A stretch of 62,751 nucleotides of DNA. Origin: Neobacillus citreus. Its GTDB lineage: Bacteria > Bacillota > Bacilli > Bacillales > Cytobacillaceae. Location: assembly GCF_018343545.2 (NCBI RefSeq), contig NZ_JAGYPE020000032.1, positions 1-62,751 of the forward strand. Reading direction: 5' to 3'. The notes beneath the pieces are model-generated. The model saw only the letters and a program-made list of their open reading frames with translations, was not told the DNA's origin and did not search any database. The position numbers and the translations under genes are program-made. Below are positions 42,422-51,286 of the stretch, piece by piece (position 1 is the stretch's first letter; each line of letters opens with the position of its first letter).

Positions 42422-42502
42422 AATATTTTAAAAAAATCATTTTCAGAGTATTATGGATTTAGTACATATTTTTATAAAAAAATTTGGAATGGAGTGAGGA
42501 AA

Positions 42503-43495
42503 ATGAAGGCAGTTGTGCATGCGGATAGGGCTGGTTTTGAGGGACTGGCTGTTCGTGAAATGGAAGAGTTGAAGCCGGGATTTGGTGAGGTACGGGTTAA
42601 GTTAAAAACGGCAGGCCTCAATCATCGCGATTTGTTCGTGCTTGTGCGCCATAAACCGACGGACCCGCCGCTCATCATCGGATCGGACGGCGCCGGTGTG
42701 GTTGATGCGGTCGGTGAGGGAGTTGTTGATGTCAAGGTCGGCGATGAGGTGCTGGTCAATCCTAGCCTTGGCTGGAAGGAAAAGAGCGATGCACCCCCGG
42801 CAGGGTTTGAAATTCTTGGCCTCCCGTTCCATGGAACCTTTGCTGAGCAGGTAGTCGTTCCAGCCGATAACGTTGCTTTGAAACCTGGCTATTTAAGCTG
42901 GGAGGAGGCAGGTGTGCTATCATTAGCGGCGCTGACAGCCTACCGAGCTTTATTTACACAGGGCCAGGTGCGCGAAGGGATGAAGGTATTGATCCCCGGC
43001 ATCGGCAGCGGAGTTGCGACTCTATTACTGCAGTTTGCCAAAGCGGCAGGAGCGGTTGTGTATGTGACTTCCCGTTCGTTAGAAAAATGTCAGAAGGCTT
43101 TAGAGCTTGGTGCGGATCAGGCGTTTGACAGCAATGAAGAATGGGAGCAGGCGCTTGGCGGCGAAAAAATGGATCTTGTCATCGAATGCGTCGGTGCAGC
43201 AACCTTTAATAAGTCATTGAAGCAGCTCCGACCGGGCGGAACGATTGTGACTTTTGGAGCTTCGGCGGGTGATGTCGTCGAATTCAACCTGCGCGACTTT
43301 TTCTATGGCCAGTACAAGTTGTTTGGCTCCACTTTGGGCAGCGGCGAGGAATACAAGGAAATGCTTGAGTTTGTAACGAAGCATGAAATTAAGCCAGTGG
43401 TTGACCGGATGTACTCATTAGAGGAGTTTGGCTCGGCCTTCGAGCGGATGGAAAAGGCGGAGCAGTTAGGCAAAATTGGGTTTTATATTGGATAA
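42503..43495 (+). CDS. Zinc-type alcohol dehydrogenase-like / quinone oxidoreductase (YogA-like)
   Basis: About 330 residues from ATG 42503, preceded by GGAGTGAGGA. This is a medium-chain dehydrogenase/reductase with the N-terminal GroES-like domain (GLNHRDLFVLVRHKPTDPPLIIGSDGAG) and a Rossmann domain (VLIPGIGSGVATLLLQFAKAAG). The structural-zinc Cys cluster is absent, which fits the quinone-reductase side of the family. It uses NADPH to reduce quinones, enals or aldehydes; no specific substrate can be given. Followed by a strong terminator. Confidence 0.83.
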   Translation: MKAVVHADRAGFEGLAVREMEELKPGFGEVRVKLKTAGLNHRDLFVLVRHKPTDPPLIIGSDGAGVVDAVGEGVVDVKVGDEVLVNPSLGWKEKSDAPPAGFEILGLPFHGTFAEQVVVPADNVALKPGYLSWEEAGVLSLAALTAYRALFTQGQVREGMKVLIPGIGSGVATLLLQFAKAAGAVVYVTSRSLEKCQKALELGADQAFDSNEEWEQALGGEKMDLVIECVGAATFNKSLKQLRPGGTIVTFGASAGDVVEFNLRDFFYGQYKLFGSTLGSGEEYKEMLEFVTKHEIKPVVDRMYSLEEFGSAFERMEKAEQLGKIGFYIG

Positions 43496-43508
43496 TATTT
43501 TAGTAAAG

Positions 43509-43550
43509 TGCCTGGTACCTGCTTTTTGTGCGGTAGCAGGCATTTTTTTT
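43509..43550 (+). terminator. Terminator after the YogA-like gene
   Basis: TGCCTGGTACC pairs with GGTAGCAGGCA (one mismatch), followed by eight T (43543-43550). Confidence 0.75.
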
Positions 43551-43587
43551 GGAAAAAATAATACCTGTTTTGGGCACTTCTAAAGGC

Positions 43588-43692
43588 GTTTGGCGAATAA
43601 CTTTTAAAAATCGGCGAATATCCTGACCAATTTGGCGAATAAACTCCGAAACCCAGCGAATATCAGGTTAATTCCGGCAAATAAAGTTCGAC
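43588..43692. repeat. Five-unit, 21-bp tandem array with core GGCGAATA
   Basis: GGCGAAT-type cores begin at 43592, 43613, 43634, 43655 (AGCGAAT) and 43676 (GGCAAAT), spaced exactly 21 bases. Flanks are AT-rich and vary. Same period, copy number and core as the array at 31531. Confidence 0.8.
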
Positions 43693-43701
43693 AACAATTA
43701 G

Positions 43702-43732
43702 AAAGGGCAGGTTCCCAATGAACCTGCCCGAA
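43702..43732 (-). terminator. Terminator of the alaR-alaT operon
   Basis: GGGCAGGTTC (43705-43714) and GAACCTGCCC (43720-43729) form a perfect 10-bp stem with a 5-base loop, followed on the minus strand by TTTCTAATT. Confidence 0.7.
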
Positions 43733-43741
43733 CCTTTATAA

Positions 43742-44929
43742 TTATTTCACCATAGCCCCAACTCTACGCTCCACAAACCGCTGCATTCGCTTTAAAGCTT
43801 CTTGCAGCTGTTCCATCGAAGTTGCATAGGAGCAGCGGATATACCCTTCACCGCTTTCCCCGAAGGCATTGCCTGGTACAACGGCGACTTTTTCCTCTAT
43901 CAGGAGCTCCTCAGCAAACTGCTCGGAACTTAGGCCGGTCGCCTTAATTGATGGGAACACGTAAAAGGCCCCGCCTGGAATATGGCAGTCCAGCCCGATA
44001 TTGTTCAACGTGTCCACTACATAATTACGGCGGCGGCGATAGCTGTTTCGCATCGCTTCAACCTCATGGTATGTGTTGCGCAGTGCCTCAATGGCCCCGT
44101 GCTGAAGCATATGCGGCGCACACATGGTCGTGTATTGGTGAATTTTTAGCATATGCCCGACAAACTCAGCAGGAGCTGCCAAGAATCCCAGCCTCCAGCC
44201 TGTCATCGCAAAGCCTTTGGAAAAACCGTTAATTAAAATTGTCCGCTCATACATGCCTTCTATCGCAGCGAAGCTTGTAAATTCCTCGTCATAGGTTAGT
44301 TCGGCGTAAATTTCGTCGGAAACGACAATCAGGTCATGTTTTATGATCGTCGCGGCGATTTCTTTCAGATCTTCACGCGTTAAAGCCGTACCAGTTGGAT
44401 TGTTTGGCGAACAGATTAAAATAGCTTTTGTTTTTTCCGTGATCGCCGCTTCAATTTGCTGGGCCGTGATTTTAAAGCCGTTTTCAGGTGAGGTGGATAC
44501 AGGGATTGGTATCCCGCCCGCCAATGCCACCAATGGTGCGTAAGAAACGAACGACGGTTCTACGATAAGGACTTCATCGCCAGGGTTTACAATCGCCCGA
44601 AAGGCAATGTCGATTGCCTCGCTTGCCCCAACAGTGACGATGATTTGGTTAACGGGATTGTATTCCACGTTAAAGCCTCTCTGTAGATAGGCTGCAATTT
44701 CCTCACGCAGCTCCAGCAAGCCGGCGTTTGCCGTATAGGAGGTGAAGCCTTGTTCGATGGATAATATCGTTGCTTCACGCACGTTCCAAGGTGTAATGAA
44801 GTCCGGTTCCCCGACACCTAGCGAAATAACGCCCTCCATACCGGCGGCCAAATCGAAAAATTTCCGTATTGCTGATGGCTTAAGTTCTCTAGCTGTATGT
44901 GAAAGATAGTTCGAAATGTCATTGCTCAT
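43742..44929 (-). CDS. alaT: Class I aminotransferase, probable alanine aminotransferase
   Basis: This 395-residue PLP enzyme has the class I marks SLGVGEPDF, the aromatic/Gly-rich SYTANAGLLELR, SPNNPTGTAL, the Asp-x-x-Tyr of VVSDEIYAEL and the Schiff-base Lys in NGFSKGFAMTGWRLG. In B. subtilis an aminotransferase of this type (AlaT/YugH) is encoded with the Lrp-type regulator AlaR/YugG, and the same pair is seen here with a 4-base overlap. It would interconvert alanine and pyruvate with glutamate. A broader aspartate or aromatic specificity cannot be excluded. Confidence 0.82.
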   Translation of the reverse strand: MSNDISNYLSHTARELKPSAIRKFFDLAAGMEGVISLGVGEPDFITPWNVREATILSIEQGFTSYTANAGLLELREEIAAYLQRGFNVEYNPVNQIIVTVGASEAIDIAFRAIVNPGDEVLIVEPSFVSYAPLVALAGGIPIPVSTSPENGFKITAQQIEAAITEKTKAILICSPNNPTGTALTREDLKEIAATIIKHDLIVVSDEIYAELTYDEEFTSFAAIEGMYERTILINGFSKGFAMTGWRLGFLAAPAEFVGHMLKIHQYTTMCAPHMLQHGAIEALRNTYHEVEAMRNSYRRRRNYVVDTLNNIGLDCHIPGGAFYVFPSIKATGLSSEQFAEELLIEEKVAVVPGNAFGESGEGYIRCSYATSMEQLQEALKRMQRFVERRVGAMVK

Positions 44930-45429
44930 GGTGTAACCACCATTCTGCGGTCTTTTTCGTCGCCGCTGTCAAAACGAACGCCATCATGCTTGTATTTTTT
45001 CAACATGAAATGAGTGGTCGTAGAAACAACACTTTCAATTGGCGATAATTTTGCCGAAACAAAGGAAGCGACTTCGTGCATTGTTCTTCCTTCGACAGTA
45101 ATGGATAAATCGTAGGCACCTGACATCAGATACAAGGAAGATACCTCAGGAAAACGGGCGATTCTTTGAGCCACTTCGTCAAATCCTACCCCGCGCTTTG
45201 GTGTGACCTTTACGTCAATCATGGCAATAGTATGTTCCTGCCCCTCAACCTTGCTCCAGTTGATCAAAGTTGGGTAACTCATGATGACTTTTTGCTCTTC
45301 CAGCTTTTTGATCGTTTCGCGGACTTTCTCCTCGCTGCTCATGACCATGGACGCGATGGTCGCCGTTGAAATTTTGTGGTTCTCTTCAATGATTTTTAGA
45401 ATTTCAATTTCTTCACTATTAAGCTTCAT
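44926..45429 (-). CDS. alaR: Lrp/AsnC-family transcriptional regulator (AlaR-like)
   Basis: This 167-residue regulator has an N-terminal helix-turn-helix (LNSEEIEILKIIEENHKIST, then EEKVRETIKKLEEQKVI) and a C-terminal RAM-type ligand domain (VTPKRGVGFDEVAQRIARFPEV, YDLSITVEG). AGGAGGTACCCCC stands before the ATG on the minus strand. It precedes and overlaps the aminotransferase gene, as alaR does alaT in B. subtilis, so it probably senses alanine and controls its own operon. Confidence 0.83.
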   Translation of the reverse strand: MKLNSEEIEILKIIEENHKISTATIASMVMSSEEKVRETIKKLEEQKVIMSYPTLINWSKVEGQEHTIAMIDVKVTPKRGVGFDEVAQRIARFPEVSSLYLMSGAYDLSITVEGRTMHEVASFVSAKLSPIESVVSTTTHFMLKKYKHDGVRFDSGDEKDRRMVVTP

Positions 45430-45545
45430 AAGGGGGTACCTCCTAAACTAGCTAAACTTAAAAAATCCTACCTATGATTTTAATCCTTCTCTGCATGAAA
45501 GTCACTCCCAAATACTGTTATACAACAAATATATTGTGCTAGCAC

Positions 45546-45573
45546 AAAAAAAGCCCGCTCCATAAGGGGGGCT
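45546..45573 (-). terminator. Terminator of the small amidase gene
   Basis: On the minus strand AGCCC and GGGCT flank an 11-12-base loop with further GC pairing, followed by seven T (plus-strand A-run 45546-45552). Confidence 0.55.
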
Positions 45574-45597
45574 GCCTGTTCTTATTAAATTACTTGC

Positions 45598-46407
45598 TTA
45601 TTCCACTGAAATGAACACATCCGGAAATCCGGCATTTTTAATGGCGTTCATCCGCTCTTCAGCATTTTCACGGCTGGAGAAGGCCCCGGCCTGAGCCCGG
45701 TACCAAGTTGTTCCGCTGATCACAACGGTAACAACGAACGCCTCAAAACCCTTCGAGTGCAGCAATGCCACCTGCTTGTCCGCATTTTCTTGGGACTGGA
45801 ACGAGCCGGCGATTACTTTGTAAAGTGTGCTGGTGTTGGGCGGTGGGGCAGAGGCTGATTTTGCCTGTAAATTAAAAGCCTTGGCAAGCCCGTTTGCATG
45901 GCCTTGAGCGACATCTTGGCGCCACGATGACTGTTTCATTAGCGCAGCATCATGCGCATTCGTAATAAAGCCGTTTTCCGACAGCATTGCCGGCATGGCC
46001 GATTCGCGGAGGACATGGAAGTTTGCCTTTTTCATTCCGCGGTCAATCAGTTGGTTCATTTTAACGACTTCCCCATGGATAATTTCGCGGGACTTTGCCG
46101 TTTGCGAGGAATCTGACAGGCCGTTATAAATATAATCCTCGTATCCTTGGGCAGCGCTTGAAGCGGAATTAATGTGAATCGACAAATAATAATCGGCTCC
46201 CCAGGCATTTGCCTCGTTCGTCCTTGCCTTCAAGCCTTTCGAGATATCGCTTTCCCGGCTCATTTTTACTTCAACATTTTCAAATTGATTGATTAAAATG
46301 CTGCGCAGTCTAAGCGAGATATCGAGCGTCACATCCTTCTCATTCAAGCCATTGCCCTGGGCGCCAGGGTCGGTGCCTCCGTGGCCTGGATCAAGATAAA
46401 TTTTCAC
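45598..46407 (-). CDS. N-acetylmuramoyl-L-alanine amidase with SPOR domain, CwlC-like
   Basis: This 269-residue peptidoglycan amidase has an Amidase_3 catalytic domain in residues 1-175. Zinc ligands are His in LDPGHGG, Glu in NGLNEKD and His in YYLSIHINS, with the catalytic Glu in LSENGFI. A C-terminal SPOR domain (about 193-269) has two repeats, YKVIAGSFQSQENADKQV and YRAQAGAFSSRENAEERM. It lacks a signal peptide, as does the sporulation amidase CwlC that helps lyse the mother cell. It is a close paralogue of the N-terminal part of the larger gene that precedes it. Confidence 0.87.
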   Translation of the reverse strand: MKIYLDPGHGGTDPGAQGNGLNEKDVTLDISLRLRSILINQFENVEVKMSRESDISKGLKARTNEANAWGADYYLSIHINSASSAAQGYEDYIYNGLSDSSQTAKSREIIHGEVVKMNQLIDRGMKKANFHVLRESAMPAMLSENGFITNAHDAALMKQSSWRQDVAQGHANGLAKAFNLQAKSASAPPPNTSTLYKVIAGSFQSQENADKQVALLHSKGFEAFVVTVVISGTTWYRAQAGAFSSRENAEERMNAIKNAGFPDVFISVE

Positions 46408-46762
46408 TTCTTTACCTCCATTCTGAACTTCACCTATATCTTATGAAAAAAAGTTGGACAAGGTTCGGGCCGGTGTCTGCCAGCTGTTTACCCTCTCCAT
46501 CTTTTATTTATAAAAAAAGCCCCCAAAAGGGCAGGCTGTGGAAAAAATTATTTTATAAGCATCCATTGTAAAAAAGAAAAACCCTTTTATAAAAAGGGCT
46601 CAAAACAATCTAATCAAACGTTTGAAGAGGAAATATGCTTTCAGCTTTGAAAAAATCAGTAAATCAATCAACTCTTATGGCTTCCAATTAGATAATGCAG
46701 ACTATGAAAATAGGGGAAACTACTGCTCTTTTTCCCCAAACGTTTAATTAGCGGTAAATTCC
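46408..46762. other. 355-bp intergenic region between the two amidase genes
   Basis: It contains a hairpin AGCCCCCAAAAGGGCAGGCT (46519-46538), a second minus-strand terminator hairpin at 46571-46598, a perfect 12-bp palindrome TCAAACGTTTGA (46614-46625), and an AT-rich remainder. A 18-codon frame at 46635-46691 is too weak to call. The short spacing to the amidase at 46407 suggests its promoter lies in the first 100 bases. Confidence 0.5.
46571..46598 (-). terminator. Terminator of the large amidase gene
   Basis: CCCTTTTATAAAAAGGG forms a compact hairpin; on the minus strand it runs into TTTTTCTTTTTT. Confidence 0.55.
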
Positions 46763-48415
46763 TTAATATGGAATATCCTTTTGGATACTATCCAAATTTT
46801 GAATCGAGAAATTCACCATCCGTTTATACAGGTTTAAAACCGACTGACCATACGTGGTTCCCGGTACGGCCCACTTGCCATTTAAGGACGTCCATGTCGG
46901 ACCTGAACCCCTATTGACAAGGTGGAATCGAGGGTCCACTAATGGGTATTGGTTTGGCAGTGGATTCGTGGTCGCATAGGCGAACAAGTGCTGCAGGTGA
47001 GCGATTACCCCTTCTTCAGGTGTTTGGAAGCTGGCACCTGGATTGTCAGGACCGGTTGCTCCGATGCCGGCGAAGTTGTCCTGCCCCGGCTTGACGACGC
47101 CAGTGAATCGGAAGAAGTTTGTCTCGTGAACGGCCTGTGCAAATGCGACGTCTCCGCGAATTCCGTAATATTCGCCATATTTTAGATAAAGACTTCCCAA
47201 ATCGGGGGCGCTTGGATTGACTGTTTTTACAAATCGGTTCATATGCTCTGGAGAAAGGAAGGTTGGTCCGAAAATAGAGTTAATAGTTGAATCTTGGACA
47301 GGGGCGCTCGGGGCTTCAATGACTGTTTCAGAGCCGCTGCTTGTTTCAGAATCGCCGCCTAATGCAGTACCGTTATTCGGGTCAGCGGTGCCGGATGGGG
47401 CCGCTTCACTCCCTTCATTTGTGACACTGCCAGTACTAGAACCGACTTCTGGACTAGGAGCATTACCCGAAGAATTGCTGTCAGACGCCCCGGAATTATC
47501 CGGTGTCCTGCTTGTTCCTCCTGTCGGGCTTGTGGCAGTTACGCCGCCTCCTTCGATGATAATGAAGGAATCATTAAATCCGGCAATTTGCACAACTTTC
47601 AAGCGCTGTTCGGCGTTTTCCCGGTTCGCGAAAGCACCTATTTGGACGCGGTACCAGGTCCCACCTGAAATGTTTGTAATATCCACAAAGGCATCAAATC
47701 CCATGGACCGAAGTTTGGCGACGCGATCGTCTGCATTTTCTCTTGATTTGAAGGAACCGGAATAGACCTTGAAGAGGGTTCCGGACACGGGAGTTGACGG
47801 CGCCGGCGCTGGCTGAGCGGCAGGAGCAGGTGTTGGGGCGGGCTGCGGCGCTGGTGCAGGTTTGTTTTTTCGAACAAGATTAAAGGCTGCTGCAAGACCG
47901 TTCGCATGACCTTGAGCGACCTTCTGCCGCCACGCATCTTGCTTCATTAGGGCTGAATCATGAGCGTTAGAGATAAAGCCATTTTCCGTTAAGACGGCTT
48001 CCATATTGGACTCACGCAGCACATGGTAATTGGCCTGCCTCGTGCCGCGGTCAATTAACTCGTTTACCTTCATTACCTCTGCATGAATGATACCTTGGAT
48101 CTGGGCTGTTCGTGAGGACCTAGAAAGGCCGTTATAAATATAGTCCTCATAACCTTGGGCGGAAGCGCCCGCTGAATTGATATGAATTGACAGGTAAAAG
48201 TCTGCGCCCCAAGCATTCGCCTCGCTTGTCCGGGCACCCAGGCTTTTGGTAATATCACTTTCACGACTCATTTTGACCGATACATTTTCAAACTGATTGA
48301 CTAAAATGGAGCGCAGCTTCAATGCAATATCCAAGGTGACATCCTTCTCATTTAGACCGTTTCCTTGAGCGCCAGGGTCGTTTCCGCCATGCCCCGGGTC
48401 TAAATAAATCTTCAT
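46763..48415 (-). CDS. Two-enzyme peptidoglycan hydrolase: amidase, SPOR and glucosaminidase domains
   Basis: This 550-residue protein has an Amidase_3 domain (about 1-175), a Pro/Ala linker, a SPOR domain (about 210-290), a long Ser/Gly/Thr-rich linker, and a C-terminal GH73-type glucosaminidase domain (about 385-550, DVAFAQAVHETNFFRF with the probable catalytic Glu, NFAGIGATG). The amidase part is nearly the same as that of the downstream gene, so one arose by duplication. It lacks a signal peptide, so mother-cell lysis or spore-related release is plausible. Cutting both the stem peptide link and the glycan strand in one protein is unusual for CwlC relatives. Confidence 0.85.
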   Translation of the reverse strand: MKIYLDPGHGGNDPGAQGNGLNEKDVTLDIALKLRSILVNQFENVSVKMSRESDITKSLGARTSEANAWGADFYLSIHINSAGASAQGYEDYIYNGLSRSSRTAQIQGIIHAEVMKVNELIDRGTRQANYHVLRESNMEAVLTENGFISNAHDSALMKQDAWRQKVAQGHANGLAAAFNLVRKNKPAPAPQPAPTPAPAAQPAPAPSTPVSGTLFKVYSGSFKSRENADDRVAKLRSMGFDAFVDITNISGGTWYRVQIGAFANRENAEQRLKVVQIAGFNDSFIIIEGGGVTATSPTGGTSRTPDNSGASDSNSSGNAPSPEVGSSTGSVTNEGSEAAPSGTADPNNGTALGGDSETSSGSETVIEAPSAPVQDSTINSIFGPTFLSPEHMNRFVKTVNPSAPDLGSLYLKYGEYYGIRGDVAFAQAVHETNFFRFTGVVKPGQDNFAGIGATGPDNPGASFQTPEEGVIAHLQHLFAYATTNPLPNQYPLVDPRFHLVNRGSGPTWTSLNGKWAVPGTTYGQSVLNLYKRMVNFSIQNLDSIQKDIPY

Positions 48416-48591
48416 TTCATCTCCTCCATTTCACTTATTATCATATATATCCTATGGCAAGAGTTTGAATTGGTTCGGGCCTAGTACATTGTGCCTGTGT
48501 TCCCGATTTTCTGGGCAAGGAGTACTTTTTGTAAAGTTTTTTGGAAAAAGGCTAAGAAACCGAAAATGGGGCATCATTTTTTTAATAATGG

Positions 48592-48597
48592 TATAAT
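48592..48597 (+). promoter_or_regulatory. Extended -10 promoter element of galE
   Basis: TGGTATAAT (TATAAT at 48592-48597) is a perfect extended -10 box about 37 bases before the ATG. No good -35 box is seen at the right spacing, as is common with extended -10 promoters. Confidence 0.55.
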
Positions 48598-48633
48598 ACA
48601 TAAGTCACGTGAATCTTATATAAGGGGAAATGA

Positions 48634-49608
48634 ATGATGATCCTTGTTGTAGGCGGCGCAGGTTATATTGGCAGCCATCTTGTGAAAGAACTAGTTGAAA
48701 AAGACGAGGTAGTCGTATTGGACAACCTGTCTACCGGCCATCGCGATGCCGTTGACAGCCAGGCGATTTTTGTAAAAGGCGACCTTGGCAATGAAGAAGA
48801 TTTGGACATGATTTTTCATAGTTATCCGATACAGGCCGTGATGCATTTTGCGGCAAACAGCCTCGTTGGCGAGTCAGTCGTCGACCCAATGAAATATTAT
48901 CAGAACAACTTTGCTTCTACTTTAACTTTATTAAAGGTTATGATGAAACACAATGTAACAAACTTTATTTTTTCATCCACAGCGGCTACATACGGGATTC
49001 CGAATGTGGACATCATCGATGAATCAACGCCGACGGCACCAATCAATCCGTATGGCCATTCAAAGTTGATGATTGAGCAGATTTTGGCTGATTTTTCAAA
49101 AGCCTATGATTTACATTATGTTGTGCTGCGCTATTTTAATGCTGCAGGAGCACATGAATCAGCTGTAATTGGGGAAAGCCATGATCCGGAAACACACTTG
49201 ATTCCGATTATTCTGCAGCAGCTGCTGGGTCAGCGGGAAAAGATTTCTGTTTTCGGTTCCGATTACGATACCGAGGACGGCACATGTATCCGTGATTATA
49301 TTCATGTTACCGATTTGGCTTCTGCTCATATTCTTGCACTTGAAGCGCTGTTATCTGAAGAGAAAACTGCGGAGATTTACAATCTCGGCAACGGGCTCGG
49401 ATACTCAGTTAAAGAAGTAATTGAAACGTGCGAACGAGTAACAGGCGTGAAGGCCAACGTCGAAATGGCTGACCGCCGCGCCGGCGACCCAGCAAGACTA
49501 GTTGCATCTTCCGATAAGATATTCAACGAACTCGGCTGGAAAGCAGAACGCAACCTAGAACGCATCATCGCCGACGCCTGGAACTGGCACCAGGAGCAGC
49601 GATACTGA
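48634..49608 (+). CDS. galE: UDP-glucose 4-epimerase
   Basis: This 324-residue SDR-type epimerase interconverts UDP-glucose and UDP-galactose (and in some cases the N-acetyl forms). It has the N-terminal NAD motif VGGAGYIGSHL, HFAANSLVGESV, the catalytic Ser/Thr in FSSTAATYG and YGHSK with the catalytic Tyr and Lys. The end EQRY and length fit GalE. AAGGGGAAATGA precedes tandem ATG codons at 48634 and 48637. Expressed alone from the promoter above. It could feed surface polysaccharide synthesis or galactose use; no direct link to the GAG genes. Confidence 0.9.
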   Translation: MMILVVGGAGYIGSHLVKELVEKDEVVVLDNLSTGHRDAVDSQAIFVKGDLGNEEDLDMIFHSYPIQAVMHFAANSLVGESVVDPMKYYQNNFASTLTLLKVMMKHNVTNFIFSSTAATYGIPNVDIIDESTPTAPINPYGHSKLMIEQILADFSKAYDLHYVVLRYFNAAGAHESAVIGESHDPETHLIPIILQQLLGQREKISVFGSDYDTEDGTCIRDYIHVTDLASAHILALEALLSEEKTAEIYNLGNGLGYSVKEVIETCERVTGVKANVEMADRRAGDPARLVASSDKIFNELGWKAERNLERIIADAWNWHQEQRY

Positions 49609-49650
49609 TGCATGGGGACGGTTCTTTTGCCTCATTTTGAATAGAACGCA
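49608..49650. repeat. Family A palindrome, partial copy
   Basis: GATGCATGGGGACGGTTCTT starts at 49608, overlapping the stop codon of galE; GAACGCATCAAATT at 49644 could be a degraded second arm. Confidence 0.5.
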
Positions 49651-49657
49651 TCAAATT

Positions 49658-49703
49658 AAAAAAGTCCAATTCGCATCGATTCATCAGCGGATTGGACTTT
49701 TTT
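49658..49703. terminator. Bidirectional terminator between galE and the purine permease gene
   Basis: AAAAAAGTCCAAT (49658-49670) pairs with ATTGGACTTTTTT (49691-49703) with inner CGC/GCG pairs, giving T-runs on both strands between convergent genes. Confidence 0.8.
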
Positions 49704-49718
49704 GCATATTGGCGTTTT

Positions 49719-51017
49719 TTAATGCTGTAAAAAGGCAAGCTGGATGAAGAACAGCACCGCAAAAACATAGACAAGCGGGTGTACGTCACGCCCTTTTCCT
49801 TTGACCAATTTTAACAGCGGATAGCTGATAAAACCAAGGGCGATACCAGTTGAAATGCTCGAAGTGAGCGGCATGGCCAAAATCGTCAAGAAAGCAGGGA
49901 ACGCTTCCTCAAGCTCGCCCCAGCGGATTTTTGCAATGTTCCCCATCATCAGGCTTCCGACAATAATCAACGCCGGAGATGTAATCGCCGAAATCCCGGA
50001 TACAGCCCCGACTAGCGGCCCAAAGAAAGCGGACAAGATAAACAGTACGGCAACCGTAAGAGTGGTCAAGCCAGTCCGGCCGCCGGCGGCAACCCCGGAT
50101 GTTGACTCAATATAGGCCGTGGTTGGGCTCGTCCCAAACATTGCCCCAATTGCAGTAGCCACGGAGTCAGACAGCAAAGCGTGACGTGCCCGCGGCAGCT
50201 TGTCACCCTTCATTAATCCCGCCTGGTTTGCAACCCCGACCATCGTTCCGGTTGTGTCAAAAATCGTTACTAAAATGAAAGAAAAAACGACCGCATAAAG
50301 GCTGTGATGAACGACATCGCCAAGCGCTGTAATGGGATTGGCGACCATCAACCCTTCTGGAAGTGAAGGGAAGGATAGGAAACCTTTATCAAAAGAAAGC
50401 TGTCCGGTGAAAAAGGCAAGAATTCCGGTGATAATCATCCCGAAAAATAAAGCCCCGTTCACTCTTAAAACCATAAGTATCAGAGTAACGGCAAGTCCTA
50501 AAGTCGTTAACAGAGCAGATGCAGAATGAAGATTGCCGAGACGGACTAGATTGACTGGATCTGCTACGATGATTTTGGTTAGCCGCAGGCCGATAAAAGC
50601 GATAAACAGACCAATCCCGGCGGTAATTCCATGCTTCAGATTCTCCGGAATGGCTTCAATTAATTTTTCCCTAAGGGGAGTTAATGACAAGATAACAAAA
50701 ATAATACCGGCCACAAAAACAGCCGCAAAGGCGGTAGTGTAACTGATGTGCTGACCGCCGACAACGGAATAGGCAAAGTAGGCGTTCAGCCCCATTCCTG
50801 GCGCGATGGCGATTGGATAATTGGCGAACAGCGCCATCCAAAGACAGCCCACAACAGTAGCTAAAATAGTGGCAGTGAAAACCTGATCAAACGGCACGCC
50901 TGCATCAGCAAGAATAACCGGGTTTACCACGACGATATACACCATCGTGAAGAATGTAGTGATCCCTGCAAGCACTTCTGTTCTTATGTTTGTACCATTT
51001 TCTGTAAGTCTAAACAT
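49719..51017 (-). CDS. pbuG: NCS2-family guanine/hypoxanthine permease
   Basis: This 432-residue protein has about 12-13 hydrophobic segments. The start is ATG 51017 with GGAGG just upstream; the longer frame to 51089 lacks a ribosome binding site. Family landmarks are the opening FRLTENGTNIRTEVLAGITT, NPVILADAGVP, the Gly/Asn-rich APGMGLNAYFAY and the EST motif in TAYIESTSGVAAGGRTG. It imports purine bases by proton symport. I looked for a purine riboswitch in the leader and did not find its conserved core. Confidence 0.87.
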   Translation of the reverse strand: MFRLTENGTNIRTEVLAGITTFFTMVYIVVVNPVILADAGVPFDQVFTATILATVVGCLWMALFANYPIAIAPGMGLNAYFAYSVVGGQHISYTTAFAAVFVAGIIFVILSLTPLREKLIEAIPENLKHGITAGIGLFIAFIGLRLTKIIVADPVNLVRLGNLHSASALLTTLGLAVTLILMVLRVNGALFFGMIITGILAFFTGQLSFDKGFLSFPSLPEGLMVANPITALGDVVHHSLYAVVFSFILVTIFDTTGTMVGVANQAGLMKGDKLPRARHALLSDSVATAIGAMFGTSPTTAYIESTSGVAAGGRTGLTTLTVAVLFILSAFFGPLVGAVSGISAITSPALIIVGSLMMGNIAKIRWGELEEAFPAFLTILAMPLTSSISTGIALGFISYPLLKLVKGKGRDVHPLVYVFAVLFFIQLAFLQH

Positions 51018-51145
51018 CTTAGTTCCTCCAAAACACGAACAATATAATAAATACTTTATAATATTATTCGCATTTAAATAAACTTGCAATAGGTAATTTT
51101 ATATTTCCCATACATTTAAATGATTATTATAAGGCTGTCAACAAA

Positions 51146-51211
51146 GGTGTCAGTAACCGTCCGTGGACAAATGTACGCTCAGGGTGGACACTTGTCCCGG
51201 CGGCGCCTGGT
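51146..51211. repeat. Family B palindrome (GTGTCAG ... GTGGACAA)
   Basis: GGTGTCAGTAACCGTCCGTG, then GGACAAATG and GGTGGACACTTGTCCC, ending GGCGCCTGG. It resembles the elements at 51759, 60857 and 61539. Confidence 0.5.
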
Positions 51212-51286
51212 CTAAAGTGCTACTATTTGGACGTGTTAAGACATATTCTTTGGTATAAAGGCTTTTCCATCGTAAAGGAGTGCATC

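Noticed and set aside
46635..46691. 18-codon open frame with a GAAGAGG upstream
   Set aside because: Too short, spacing of only a few bases to the ribosome binding site, no recognisable peptide type.
51018..51140. Purine riboswitch in the leader of the NCS2 permease gene
   Set aside because: Expected from related pbuG genes, but the conserved purine-aptamer core could not be found on the minus strand.
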